From positions 78,002,717-78,066,716 of the forward strand of contig OZ024909.1 of NCBI GenBank assembly GCA_964017125.1: a stretch of 64,000 bases of DNA, in the 5' to 3' direction. The position numbers and the translations under genes were made by a program. The notes under the pieces were generated by a model that made no database searches, had not been told where the DNA came from, and saw only the letters and a program-made list of their open reading frames with translations. The DNA is from Flabesymbios commensalis (Eukaryota; Annelida; Polychaeta; Terebellida; Flabelligeridae). The number at the start of each line of letters is the position of its first letter. Positions within the stretch are counted from its first letter, which is position 1. This document shows, one piece after another, positions 1-11,435 of the stretch.

Positions 1-660
1 CACATGTGGCGACAGAAGCAAAATAGCTGTAGGCCCTAATGTAAATATTTAAAAATGACCATTCAGAGCACCTAAAAAGAGTCATTTGTGGCGACAGGAC
101 TCATTTCGCCTGCCCACCCCTGGAAAGTGTAACCCACACTGTGCCATCCATGGACCATGCGCTGATAGCCAGGGGGGATGAACCGGTCAGGGAGATGAAC
201 CAGACGTTAACCAATAACGGCCAGTTCATCCCCCCTTCTCTGCGCCTGTGCGAGCATGCGCAGAGAGCCAGGGGGGATGAACCGGCCTGGGGAGATGAAC
301 CAGACGTCAACACCGGTATAGTTTAGGGCGAGATCCCTGTAAATATCGCCTTGGTAGTGGGCGACCTGGCTTGGAATTATGACCGCTCCAATTTGTGAAC
401 CAAAAAGGTGGCAAATTAACCCTACTATGTCTATATCTTTACGAATATGGTAAACAAATTGCATTACGACTAAAGATAATTGTGTGAGGAATTGAAATTG
501 GGAGGTGCATATTTAACAGATCTCCAATATTCCGTCATTAAAGGTTAGCCTGCTGGTACCCGATAACCGAAAAAACCGTGTCGAGACAAGGTCCCGGCAT
601 TTTACAAACTTCGGATTCAAATTAGTCTTACAAGATAAAAACAACACTCACCTGAGACTA
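1..660. repeat. Direct and inverted repeat in intergenic DNA
   Basis: A block of about 48 bases reading GCCAGGGGGGATGAACCGG and ending at a CCAGACGT sequence occurs at about 166-212 and again at about 265-311, a period near 99. Between them GTTCATCCCCCCTTCTCTGCGC (about 222-243) pairs with GCGCAGAGAGCCAGGGGGGATGAAC (about 258-282), so the single strand could fold into a GC-rich hairpin with a short loop. The rest of the interval shows no gene. Open frames here of 60-85 codons are products of the repeat. Confidence 0.6.
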
Positions 661-892
661 TAGATTGGCACTTCTCTCACACATTCTATGTTCGTTGATG
701 GGACTAGTCAGCAACATAACAAATGTCAGAATAGTGACAAAATTGAACTTGAACAACGGCACCACAGAACACTGCGAAACGGAATTTTTTCCATGTGGCT
801 CAAAATTTCCGTGGTTTGGCGACCTGGACGCGGAAGTGGATCCCTTGTCAAACGAGACTAACACGCCCTATAGACAAGTATGTATTGTAACG

Positions 893-1206
893 AACAGGCA
901 ATATGGCGTATGTGCTCGTATCGGACAAGTAATATGGCGTATATGTGCTCGTATCAGACAAGTAATATGACGTATGTAAAATATATGGACGTCAAGTAAT
1001 ATGGCGTATGTGGATAAAAATCAGACAATCGTATTTTTTATATATTATGCAAGATACAAACTAACAAAATTAATTTGATTCTGACGTAGAATTCTATGCT
1101 CTAAATCGCAAGGAGTCATAACATTGAAATTACACATTTTTGGCCTCACCAGTCAGTTACTTCCATTTATCTCAAAACTACCTCACACCCACATACGCCA
1201 TATTGC
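893..1206. repeat. Short tandem repeat and possible small inverted-repeat element (AATATGGCGTATGTG)
   Basis: AATATGGCGTATGTG or close variants recur at about 900, 936, 965 and 994, spaced about 30-36 bases. The reverse complement CACATACGCCATATTGCA occurs near 1190-1206, so the last direct copy and this one form an inverted pair about 200 bases apart, as in a small MITE. A related AATATGGCGAATGTG lies near 7233. No coding sequence is seen. Confidence 0.45.
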
Positions 1207-2400
1207 ACCGTCAACGACGATATGCAAATTAGACTTATTTATAGGCCATAATTTTTTTTAACATTATTTGGTAGCAATACATTAAAAAAAAATCGTTTCT
1301 CCCAACCTTTGACCAGGTAAAATGCCCACACTAGAGGAGTAGCCATTTAATATGTAACTATGGAAATGACGATTTTTGGCGTTTAGCGGTTGATACACAA
1401 ATTAGGTCATTCTGAGACAGCTTGACACGGCCACCAGACATTTGAGCTACAGATGCATACCTTTCAGAAAAATACATTGACAATTAGTCCCTTGAGATGG
1501 TACCGAAAAGTTGCCTGGCTCATGGACTATAACAAAGATGATGAAACAAACAATGAACCGAAAGGTAATAGCAGCTTTAATACAAATATATAGCAAATTA
1601 CAAAATGATGTCGAAGGTGGTGGTGTCATTGCTAATTATTAAACTTGTTTAAGATGAATAAAAAAAAATAAATAACGATTACGTACAATTTTGGTAGTTT
1701 AGCAGGTACAGTAACCTCTGAATTATTACATCACATAATGATAATTGATGTATCCATATAGTTATATATAGATATATTGTGATATTGGAACTATAAATAA
1801 GAAACAAAAATGTTAAATGTCATGACAACGTCACAGATGATGGCCCAACATTGGGTTAGTGAATCATGTTGATCATACAATAGAATGGCAACGTATAATC
1901 CATTGCTGCACAATTCAAGCCATATAATGGTATAATTATCCCAGCAAAACATATACAAATGGGGAGGATGTAATATACAAACGATAATGAATTAAGCATG
2001 TTTGACCTAAATTATTGACCTTTGACCTTGAATTATAGCCTTGACCTTGGACCCAATGATATTTTTTATTAATATACATCAATATACAAACAATCGAGCT
2101 AATAGCTATCAGTTATGTGAATATATACAGGGATTTTCAGTTTTTTTCCCGATCACCTAAAACCACTATTGTGTACCGCGATAGTCGAAAAAATGTAAAA
2201 CTTGTTATTTAAAAATGCTCAATGCTGTGAGAATGCCATCACGCGGTTTCATAGAGTACAATACCTATATAACATAAAAAACTGTAGACCCACTTTCCAG
2301 GTTCAGCTCCTGTCCCCCGACTATATAAATAGACAAAGGTAGGTGTAAATGTATTTTATCAATCAAAGAACACCCGAATACTTGTAAGTCAATGGGACAC
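1207..2400. other. AT-rich non-coding stretch
   Basis: I see no gene. It contains scattered ATATA runs, a TGACCTTTGACCTTG cluster at about 2015-2050 resembling the repeats at 22.0-22.4 kb, and GGCCCAACATTGGG near 1842-1856, the core of a palindromic repeat seen elsewhere in the window. Confidence 0.5.
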
Positions 2401-2410
2401 TGCTCTTCGC

Positions 2411-2886
2411 ATGGCTAGAAGACGCAGCCCTTACCCTGTTGTTCCACTAAAACATACCAACATCTACGATTTAAAGGATCTTGCTGTGAGAATATGTAGG
2501 AGCGTAACAATAACAAGACAAGGAGAGACGGTTAACTGGATGAAAGGTAAAGTGGTAAAGGTATGCAATGAGAAGCCACACACGCTTCTAGTCAAAGAAG
2601 ATTTTGATAGTGATAGTGATAGTGATAGTAAAGAAATATCAGTTCATTGACCAAGCGTGGTAGACCCGCTAATGAATTATCTGAAAAGATCATCAAACAG
2701 AAATAATAAGCCAGGTTTAAAGTGTCGGATGAGAAAAAGAAAGACCTGATATCACTCTGTCAGTCACTTGCATTTTCATTTCAATATCATGCATTCTACA
2801 AAAGTATTCCATCGAGTAAATCTACCACAGATAGAGGGGCTTTGCCTGATGTAGATGAGGCAGACAATGATACTGATGAAGATTAA
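2411..2886 (+). pseudogene. Broken 3' part of a transposon-type gene (KRGRP ... HAFY tail)
   Basis: An ATG-started frame of 79 codons (2411-2650) contains a Ser-Asp run (about residues 66-73). From about 2653 the likely continuation is in the next frame, reading KRGRPANELSEK, two stops, then KVSDEKKKDLISLC, QYHAFYKSIPSS and an acidic end stopping at 2886. A basic RGRP patch followed by a K-K-DL-x-LC helix and an H-x-FY motif recalls the C-termini of multicopy uncharacterised invertebrate proteins associated with mobile elements; that link is from memory. It needs one frameshift and has two internal stops, so it is not functional. The function is unknown. Confidence 0.4.
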
Positions 2887-3078
2887 ACATTTACTGCCTA
2901 TCATTAATCCACTTTAATGTCTAGACCCATAAGTGAGCTGGTAAAATCAATAACAAAATCGTGATCCTATGGCAATCTGTGTAATATTGTGAAAATTTAA
3001 GGTTCTGCACTGACAGTTTAAAGTCTAGTGATCAACATAGAGCTATTAGAGTAGTAGAATAATCAGGATAATTAGCCA

Positions 3079-3293
3079 TTAAAACGTTAAATATTTGTAT
3101 AGAAACCATGGAGACAAAAGCGTTTTTTAATTTGAAGTAATCACAAATATCTTAGTTAGTTCTTTCCGGCTCATCTGAATACTTACGTTATGGGTCTACG
3201 GCCATTATGATATTTTCACTCATTCAGTGCGGGGATTAACTTTAAATGTCAGATTCTGACGCATGGAGTCGGTCCCCGCACTGAAAGGGTTAA
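3079..3293. mobile_element. piggyBac-like TTAA MITE, copy 1 (reverse orientation)
   Basis: The right end reads GTCCCCGCACTGAAAGGGTTAA, the reverse complement of TTAACCCTTTCAGTGCGGGG. TTAA bounds the element on both sides in the better copies, and ends beginning CCCTTT next to TTAA are the hallmark of piggyBac-type elements. Inside are a short palindrome around CAGATTCTGACG and a shared segment with AACCATGGAGAC and TTATGGGTCTACGG. Four similar copies and one fragment are in this window. There is no coding capacity, so movement would need an enzyme supplied elsewhere. Confidence 0.65.
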
Positions 3294-4102
3294 CAGAAAC
3301 TGTTTCTACAGTGACAAAATGCTGAAATGCATTATATTCATTAGCATTCACATTTATACTTGAATGATATCCCCAATGTAGACAAAAATAAAATGTTCCG
3401 ACAGTTGTGTACATATTACATAATTAAATTTAAATGCATCTCCAATATATTGTTGATTTTCCGCATATTTTGATTATAACGCTGTGTATTTTTTTCTAAT
3501 CACTTGATGGGATAAGTTGTACTGTATGTACTGTATTTTATGGGCAGCTACATATACCATTTATACCAGCAACATATATATTAACGTTTAAAACTATATT
3601 GTGTGACATGTAAAAGTCAACAACTTTGAAACCGATGTGTGTGCTCAAGTGAACAAAGCTTGCGACATCACATGTCTGACGGGTGGAAATATCCTTCCCA
3701 GAGAACTCAGCCCATTGCAAAGTCCTTTTTCACTATTTTACACTGATGGAATGGTGTCAAGGTCAATAAAAAATGAAATCAACCTTTTACTGCTTGAATG
3801 ACGGCACCACGAATTGATCTATAATATTTCTTGGAACTAAAATTGTTTAAATGAGTTCCATTGGTTTTGGTGCGGGAAACAAAATGATAGACCCCCTACG
3901 TTCACATATATTGTTCAAGTAGTAATCAATTATCTGTTATTTTATCTCAATATCCAGTGTTTTACTGTGGCCATGCCTTTTAACAAGATTTTAACTCAGT
4001 ATGTGATACCATGTAAATTGTTACCCGGGAGCTCGGCCGCAGTGACTGACATTTTTCCACAGCTGCCCGTGTAAAAAAGATAGTGACTCCGCCTACCGAT
4101 AA
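3294..4102. other. Non-coding AT-rich stretch
   Basis: No gene is seen. Around 3840-3890 the phrase GGTTTTGGTGCGGGAAACAAAATGATAG occurs inverted near 14775-14805, so a dispersed repeat end probably lies here. Confidence 0.35.
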
Positions 4103-4593
4103 GGTCTCACCACCCCAAATGCCAGTCCCATTGAAACACATGTAAACTGCCTCAATTCCGCAGGCCGATTTCACCATTTTTCACCCTATTAGATATTTAG
4201 TGTGACATATCAGGATAAAGCTTGAGATGTCCTTGTTCGAAAACAGGCCCGCTATGGGTATGGTTACCAGACAGATTTTGAGCTACGCCCCCTAGAGTGT
4301 AAAAAAGTCAATACTGTTAAAATTGGGCTATAATCCGTGCTCTCTTTCACAGAACAGACACACATCATTTTAACCCACTGTATCCCTGCGAGGTTATCAT
4401 GAAACAGTTATATCTGATATCCTTGACAAAGAAGATAACGTGGGCTTATTAAATATTCACAAAATTATTACTTCTTTGTATTTTATTTTGTTTCAATAGA
4501 GGTTGGAACAGCCGCATTAAAAATATTTTGTGTGATGATTCCATCATTAGTATACACCTCCCTGGATTTCGGCTTATTTAGGGTGGTGAGACC
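4103..4593. mobile_element. 491 bp MITE with GGTCTCACCACCC terminal inverted repeats, copy 1
   Basis: It begins GGTCTCACCACCCCAAAT and ends ATTTAGGGTGGTGAGACC, an inverted pair of 18 bases with one gap or mismatch. It is non-coding. Two more copies lie at 5176-5666 and 7903-8386. Copies 1 and 2 have the same length and differ at only one position that I could see, so they are very recent or have been homogenised. The superfamily is not recognised; target-site duplications are not obvious for this copy. Confidence 0.8.
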
Positions 4594-5175
4594 ATATGTA
4601 GAGATATAATTTTCTTTGATTATTTTATTTCGGCCTGGTATGATGCTTGAAGGTGTTCTGAACAATATAGTTTTTGAATTAGGCAAATATATTGAAAACT
4701 GTTGCCCTCGGAGCCCTTTGAATAATTATTGATATCATGAAAATCGGCCTGGTTTCCTTGAAAGTCGCATTGAATAAAACAGTTAAATGACACAAAGTCG
4801 TCATGGTTACCTTGTATTTCGAAAATTGTTGTTGAAATATGCCACACATATTAGAATGGACTGCTATTAGTAGCATCCATACTTAAATTCACTATTTTTT
4901 ATTTTCATTTGGGCCCATATGACAATCAAACTACCAACCAGGCATTCCATCTATGACTTATATCACCAAAACACGGCCTCTTCTGGTCTTTTCTAGACAT
5001 GGTTATCACATTTATTCACCAATTATATACTTTCTTATCAAAACTATTACACTTAGATTGTTACGGCGATAGTAAAACTCAATAAAATATAGATATCAAG
5101 CTGCAGATTTTTTATCAAGCAGCTGGAATATGTCAAGAAAGGACCAGAACATGCAAACCCCTTGTGTCTACTGAT
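4594..5175. other. Spacer between the twin MITEs
   Basis: About 580 bases of AT-rich DNA without a gene, lying between two near-identical MITE copies in the same orientation. ATAA lies just left of copy 1 and again just right of copy 2, so the pair plus spacer could have moved as one unit; this is inference from four bases only. Confidence 0.35.
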
Positions 5176-5666
5176 GGTCTCACCACCCCAAATGCCAGTC
5201 CCATTGAAACACATGTAAACTGCCTCAATTCCGCAGGCCGATTTCACCATTTTTCACCCTATTAGATATTTAGTGTGACATATCAGGATAAAGCTTGAGA
5301 TGTCCTTGTTCGAAAACAGGCCCGCTATGGGTATGGTTACCAGACAGATTTTGAGCTACGCCCCCTAGAGTGTAAAAAAGTCAATACTGTTAAAATTGGA
5401 CTATAATCCGTGCTCTCTTTCACAGAACAGACACACATCATTTTAACCCACTGTATCCCTGCGAGGTTATCATGAAACAGTTATATCTGATATCCTTGAC
5501 AAAGAAGATAACGTGGGCTTATTAAATATTCACAAAATTATTACTTCTTTGTATTTTATTTTGTTTCAATAGAGGTTGGAACAGCCGCATTAAAAATATT
5601 TTGTGTGATGATTCCATCATTAGTATACACCTCCCTGGATTTCGGCTTATTTAGGGTGGTGAGACC
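5176..5666. mobile_element. 491 bp MITE with GGTCTCACCACCC terminal inverted repeats, copy 2
   Basis: Same length, ends and orientation as the copy at 4103-4593; the one visible difference is AAATTGGGCTA there against AAATTGGACTA here. The near identity contrasts with the third copy at 7903, which differs throughout. Confidence 0.8.
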
Positions 5667-7902
5667 ATAAGACGGTAGCGGTGTTGGCCCTAGTCAGCTA
5701 GCGCGCTCTGGTGATCACCGTAGAGCCAGGCCCGCTAAAACATGGCGGTCAGTTTGTCAGAGCCTTGCGATGTCATCAGGGTAGTAAATTATCGTGTGAT
5801 TTTAGCAAATTAACCATATTGTATAATTATACATGTACATATATTCCATCATTTTTATGACAAATAAGTCAGTAATGACTTTTCTTTATGTCAATAAATA
5901 TCTATCATAATTTAACATTAAGTGGCAATTCGAAGACAATGTTTTGTGTCTCTACAGATTCACACTTAACATGCTTAAGTGAAGAGCAAAGTGAAAGCAA
6001 ACTAAAATTTAGAAATAGAATCACTGAGAATAGTGAGCGATCGACAGAAACACATCGACAGAGCCCGGATGGGCTCCGTTTTTCCCGCGATCGAGTAGAA
6101 ATAGCCCTACAAAAAAACCTCAGAAGTTTAAAACTTCACGGTTTTTGAACTTAATACACAGATCGGACTGTGCCATGAATACCGCTACGTGATTATACTC
6201 TTAACAGGTATAATCAAAGATGGCTAAAAAATTGTCCACAGCTTGCGCATGCGCCGTAGAGATCCACAATTGACAATGGTGGATCAATAAAAAAATGTCA
6301 TTTAATGATTTTAGTGTGTCACGCTCGACATGATAATGTTAGCTCAATTTTAGCCAATTCCAATAGGCTATACTTCAATAAAAAAGCTAGAGAAACACAC
6401 TCAAATGAACTTGCTTTACACAACAAAATAGGTGATTATTGCAACGGTCAGTTTTAAGACATTTCTAACCGTCCCCTAAAGCATTTCTCTCAAGATACTT
6501 CAAATTTCTAAACAAATCGGAAAATTATTAAAACACTATGTCTGATTTATACCACTGTCTACACAACCCTGAGAGAAAAATCTGGTTATTTATATTTGCA
6601 CTAATAATACATTTTCGGGTTTAGAAAAACGAGCATGATTTAAGACAGTTAAAAGTGATACTGTATACTGCTAGTTATATTGCTAACAGCCACTTTAATC
6701 TACTGAAAATTAAATACTATAATCCACTGCCTACCCAGTACGTTCAGAACAAAAATCGAAATATTATTTTCCCAAGATAATTTGCATTATTTAGCGTAAT
6801 GTTCATTTTTTCAAATGTCAAAATTTAACTGATGTTTATTTTTTCCTTTTCTCATTTTAATTATATTTTGACGTTTCTTCTGCTCATTCATGATTTTTGT
6901 TCTGAGCTGCATGTAGTTGCAGCTCATTTCACAATTGTCGAGGTAGCTAAGCACAATTTTCTTCCCTAGAAAAAAAAAGAAATATTGTCATCCCGGACAA
7001 CATGTCAACATGCATCATTGTGAAATGTATTTGAACTAAATTCTAAAACTATTTTGCTCTTTAAAATGATAATATAAGACGTTCCACAAAATCATACAAT
7101 GTCTAGTTGCAAAAAAAAAACGTTTGGAACAAATAAAATAAATATAATAATTTAACAATTTAAGTGATTAATATTTCATGTCATAAATCAGATACACAAT
7201 ACCAGTAGTGTATTGTGACCATCAGATAATATGGCGAATGTGTTACCTGGAAGGCTGTTACCACTTAGCATCCACACCCAGTCCTTAAAATCGGTCTTTA
7301 TTTTTTCAGTTGTTGAAGGTGTCCATTTAAAGTAGCTTTTCTCTGAACAAAAAAGTATATGATATATGGAAATTCATCCTTTCAATTTGTCATGAACTTT
7401 GTTTTTCTTATTACTGTAGATGACATATTACACCCCATGCTCTACCCAACAGACACGATACTTCAACAAAGATACTATAACAATGTCGGTACAAAGATCC
7501 ACTGTCTACGACGCTGAACCAACATTGTACGGACATTATGGAACGCGTAGTGTTTGCTGGGTAATAAACGCTGATCTTCTACTCGAGGTTTAAAAATGTC
7601 CTTAATTACCCACCACTCTCCCATCCACCACCATACTTGCCGCGTTACTGCATATTGAATAAGCATCGCTGTCAAACACATCTGCATTGTTATTTAAAGG
7701 CTCTGTGACCATAGATTTGTCAGACATGTTTCGCGTAATAATCAGAATCGAGTTATGCCATCTACCTAAAAATTAGATCCATTGAATAGCCACTATGACC
7801 GTTATCGTCTTTTTCAATTATTGTAATCGTAATCACCAATTGCAATCGACCCCAAACCTGTTATGAGCATGTTCAAAGTGTTGCTGGTTTTATTGTTTAT
7901 GT
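5667..7902. other. Non-coding stretch with one small palindromic repeat
   Basis: No gene is supported. At about 7490-7565 the sequence holds CTACGACGCTGAACCAACATTG and GTGTTTGCTGGGTAA, matching the core and end of the CCCAGTAAACAC/CCAACATTG element family seen at 52.7 and 60-62 kb. The open frame rich in Trp on the minus strand here (7475-7687) overlaps that repeat and is probably not a gene. Confidence 0.45.
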
Positions 7903-8386
7903 GGTCTCACCACCCCAAATGGCAGTCCCATTGAAATACATGTTTAATGCCAACATTCTCAGGGCCGATTTCACCACTTTCGTCCCTAGCCACACTCCAA
8001 TGTGACACACCATAATAAGACACATGCTGTCCTTTTTTAAAAACAGCTCCGAAAATGGTATGCTCACCAATTAGATTTTGACCTAGTCCCCCATATGTGA
8101 ACAAAGGTCCAGCTTACCCAGATCTCCCCAAATATTCTTGCGCCCATTCCCAGAAAAGACACTAATCCTTCTCACCCCATGTGTCCATCCGAGAATCACA
8201 CATAACAGTTATACCTCATATCACAGATAGCGGAAACAGTGCGTGCTAACAATTTATCCACATAATTACAACATTCCTGTATTTTTCTTAATTCGCCAGA
8301 AGCCGAAACAACCATTTAAAGCAGTAAGGATTCTCTAGTCAGTAGCCAACAACCTTGGATTTCGGCTCATTTAGGGTGGTGAGACC
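7903..8386. mobile_element. 484 bp MITE with GGTCTCACCACCC terminal inverted repeats, copy 3 (older)
   Basis: It has the same first 18 bases and the same end as the copies at 4103 and 5176, with many internal substitutions and small indels, so it is an older insertion. TATGT lies just left of the first G and again one base past the final GAGACC, a possible 5 bp target duplication. Confidence 0.75.
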
Positions 8387-10175
8387 ATATGTTACTAAGA
8401 TAAAAAAAAAGCTCAGACATAATTTACAGGGGTGTAATCATTCCTACTCACCACAGAGTTTTGTCTTGGTATTCACACCGTATAAGGAAAACGTGTTTTC
8501 CCTGTCTTCTTCTTCTATCTGTCTTCTGATGGAGGAGGTATCTCTCCTCTGCACATTCTTCATTTACTCTCTCATCAACTGCATCAATTCCAGTAAGAAA
8601 TATCCTTGCACAAAGTCTTTGTGAGAAAATACACCAACTCTTGAAATGACGATTAGAAATAAAAGCTCAGCTCAATAGGTTGTAATTAACATTTATTTAA
8701 ATATAGCATGAACGTTGTAGGGACATAGTTTTATAACATAATCTTGTGAATGTAATACATGTATAATCATCATACTTTTATTGGGTATGGACGTCCGGTA
8801 GCATAACTATAATAAGCCGGAAAAATTACCTTTAGACTCAGATAGGAAGGTTTTGTTAAAACCATCCTGGTCACCAAAACTTCGCATTGCTTTCGGGAGT
8901 TATTCTTTTGTCACGCTGAAACGAAAATTATTACAAATAAGATCAAGGGAATATAAAACACGTATAGTTAAATCAAAGGATTGGTTGGTATTGCTTATTA
9001 CACTGAACTGTAATAGAAAAATAATTAGGCATTTGGCTTTATTGTAGTCATTAGCTAATAATATTAAATAATGTTAATCTTCATACATTGCATAGCAATA
9101 AACAAAGTACAAAGTAAATATCATATGATATTTACATTAGAATATACACAAAAACCTTAAAACCATTTCAAATATATATATGTATGTATTTTTAAGAGCA
9201 CACAATTTATATATGTGTCTTCAAAAATTGTGAACATAGATATGTAAATCGCTCACTTTTGATTCATTCTGTATGCTTTTTTGCAGCTGGAAAAAAAAGA
9301 TACAAGATAACTGAAAATACAATCGACGTACATGTATATTATCCAATGTGTCTTTTTGTTTACGTTTATCTATTAAGCCCACAGAAATAAACATATGTAC
9401 AATAAATATTTAAATTATTTTTTTTAATCAAACGTCTACAACAATCTTCTTACTTTCAGTTCAGTGCAAATCAACAGTTCAATAAACTATGTACGTGGTA
9501 TCATCCTATTGATATCATGTTACACTTTTGAAATGTAATAGCCTTTTCTCTCCTAACTTCGACTTTTTGATGGCAGATTTAATCAAATTCCGCACCACTA
9601 GCAAAGCATTACTTGTTCAAATCTCGCCCTACCGGCTCGCACACCACGGTCATCTGAATGGGATTTATTCTTTCCAACTGCTGCATTTAGAGTGCTGGGG
9701 TGATGTGTTAAATTAATAAAGATTAGTCTAACCTTCCTATTTATGTTTTCAAACTGTATGTTTGTCTAATAGGTGAGATTTGAGGAAATTCAAGTAATTT
9801 TACTCCACAACAACATAATTATTGTGGTATCGATTCACACTGTTATAGATGTGACGATTAAATAATAATTATATTCACTTTAATAATACAATATGAATAT
9901 GTTAAGGTTTTTCACTTGGTATTGGGTTGGAGTCAGGTGAGCAAATTATGCATATGACATAAAAGTTTGATATTTATTAGATTAATACAAAGCAATGTTG
10001 GCCTCTGATTAGGAAAAAATGCGCTGTTTGTAACAATTTATTTTGCGATAATCACCACTAAGAGTATTGCCCTTAAACCTATTTATATTCTGTTTACTGT
10101 TACAGAAAGCGAGTATTTGTTAAAAGTTATATTTATAACTAAAGCCAAATAGAAAAAAAACAATTCGTATGTGGG
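8387..10175. other. Non-coding AT-rich stretch
   Basis: I see no gene or clear repeat boundary. Small open frames of 62-89 codons lack recognisable domains. TA-rich low-complexity runs occur near 9165-9230. Confidence 0.4.
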
Positions 10176-11180
10176 CAATTTCACGTAAAGGGCACACAAA
10201 AAGTCTCATAGCATGTCAAAAATAAAAACCTTCCATGTATGATAATTTCACAACTTTTGTCAGCGAGATGTCATTCCCCAACATCAGTTAAATTTCCAGA
10301 GCTTAATTATGCCCATGAATGAAGATATTGACTTGTGAAATGTATGCTGTTTTTGCGTGTGCTGGAGTGGACATTTGTTTTAACAATCATTAGTCTCTGC
10401 TCAAATGCTAATAATGTAGGTGATTTGAAAATCCTAACCCCTAATTTTTTTTATTTTATTGTCGTGTTCCTAAAGGGAAGATCGCTATGTGTTGTACCCG
10501 TATTTCACATGTATATAGATTTGATATTCATTTGAAATTGCAATGCACTCAAGTATGAATTGTACAGCATTTACTTCGACAGCTCAACAAATTAGTGCTC
10601 TGACATCAACTAAATATACACATATAGCTTGAATACTATATATGACATATTTTGTGTATTTTTACAGTGCTTTTTCATGCGAATCCTCTGCACAATTATA
10701 TGTGTGACAAACTGTACTGGAGGGGAAATTTTTTTACCGGTTGAAATAACAACAGCACAAGTGCTATAAATGCATACTTTAGATCAGTAGAACATGATAT
10801 GTTGCTCAACATTTCATATTCTAATTTTGCTCCAATATATATTGTTATTAATCAACATTTTGTTTTCAAACTGAGCTGAAGTAGAATAATTGTATAAACT
10901 TTGCTAAAATAAAATGATGTTTAAGTGGTTTATCACGGGTAAAGGCCGCAACTATTTGTCTGCATCGTATTAAACACCATCAAGGAAAAACTATGAAAAA
11001 TAATTTTGATTTTTGTGACATAACTTGGACAATGTCACGGTGTTCAAGCTAATATCATAAAATGTACTGGGGAGGACATATTTTTTCAACAACAATAACA
11101 AACCTGTAAGCATGAATGATTACTCAATAATTCAACTGAATAACAAGTAAACTACTAGAAAGAGATAAAATAGCATCATC
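10176..11180. repeat. Left terminal region of a possible large inverted-end element
   Basis: GTGGGCAATTTCACGTAAAGGGCAC at about 10172-10196 is matched, inverted, by GTGCATTT-flanked CCCTTTATGTGAAATTGCCCA at about 20411-20434. Inside the left end, GTACTGGAGGGG-type motifs occur near 10714 and 11062; the same motif in the same orientation recurs near 19659, 19831 and 20010 inside the right end. Either one roughly 10 kb element spans these ends or two separate copies each show one end. No coding sequence is visible here. Confidence 0.4.
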
Positions 11181-11249
11181 AGTCATAGTTTACAAACATC
11201 TACATTACTATTATTCAAATATAACCGCAGAGACAGTTAGTGTATCCAT

Positions 11250-11435
11250 TCCAACCCCCTCACGAAAGTCTAGAAAGCTTTTTGTTGGCAAATCCTTCCC
11301 TTAAACCTGACATTTTGTTTTATAATATAAAACAAAATGTGAGGTGTATGGTATAAAACAAAATGTGAGGTTTGAGGGAGGGATATATATGCCAACAAAA
11401 TACTTTCCGGGCTTTCATGAGGGGAGTTGGATAAA
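11250..11435. repeat. Long imperfect palindrome
   Basis: CCAACCCCCTCACGAAAG ... TTGTTGGCAAATCCTTCCC ... ACATTTTGTTTTATA (11250-11325) is mirrored by ATAAAACAAAATGTGAGG ... GGGAGGGATATATATGCCAACAAAA ... CTTTCATGAGGGGAGTTGG (about 11345-11431). The arms are about 75-85 bases with a short loop. The arm tip CCTCACATTTTGTTTTAT is the start of the satellite unit that fills the next 2.3 kb. Confidence 0.65.

Noticed and set aside
5888-6148. 86-codon plus frame
   Set aside because: ATG start but no domain, no splice context and composition like the surroundings.
7475-7687. Trp-rich 70-codon minus frame
   Set aside because: It overlaps a CCAACATTG-type palindromic repeat.
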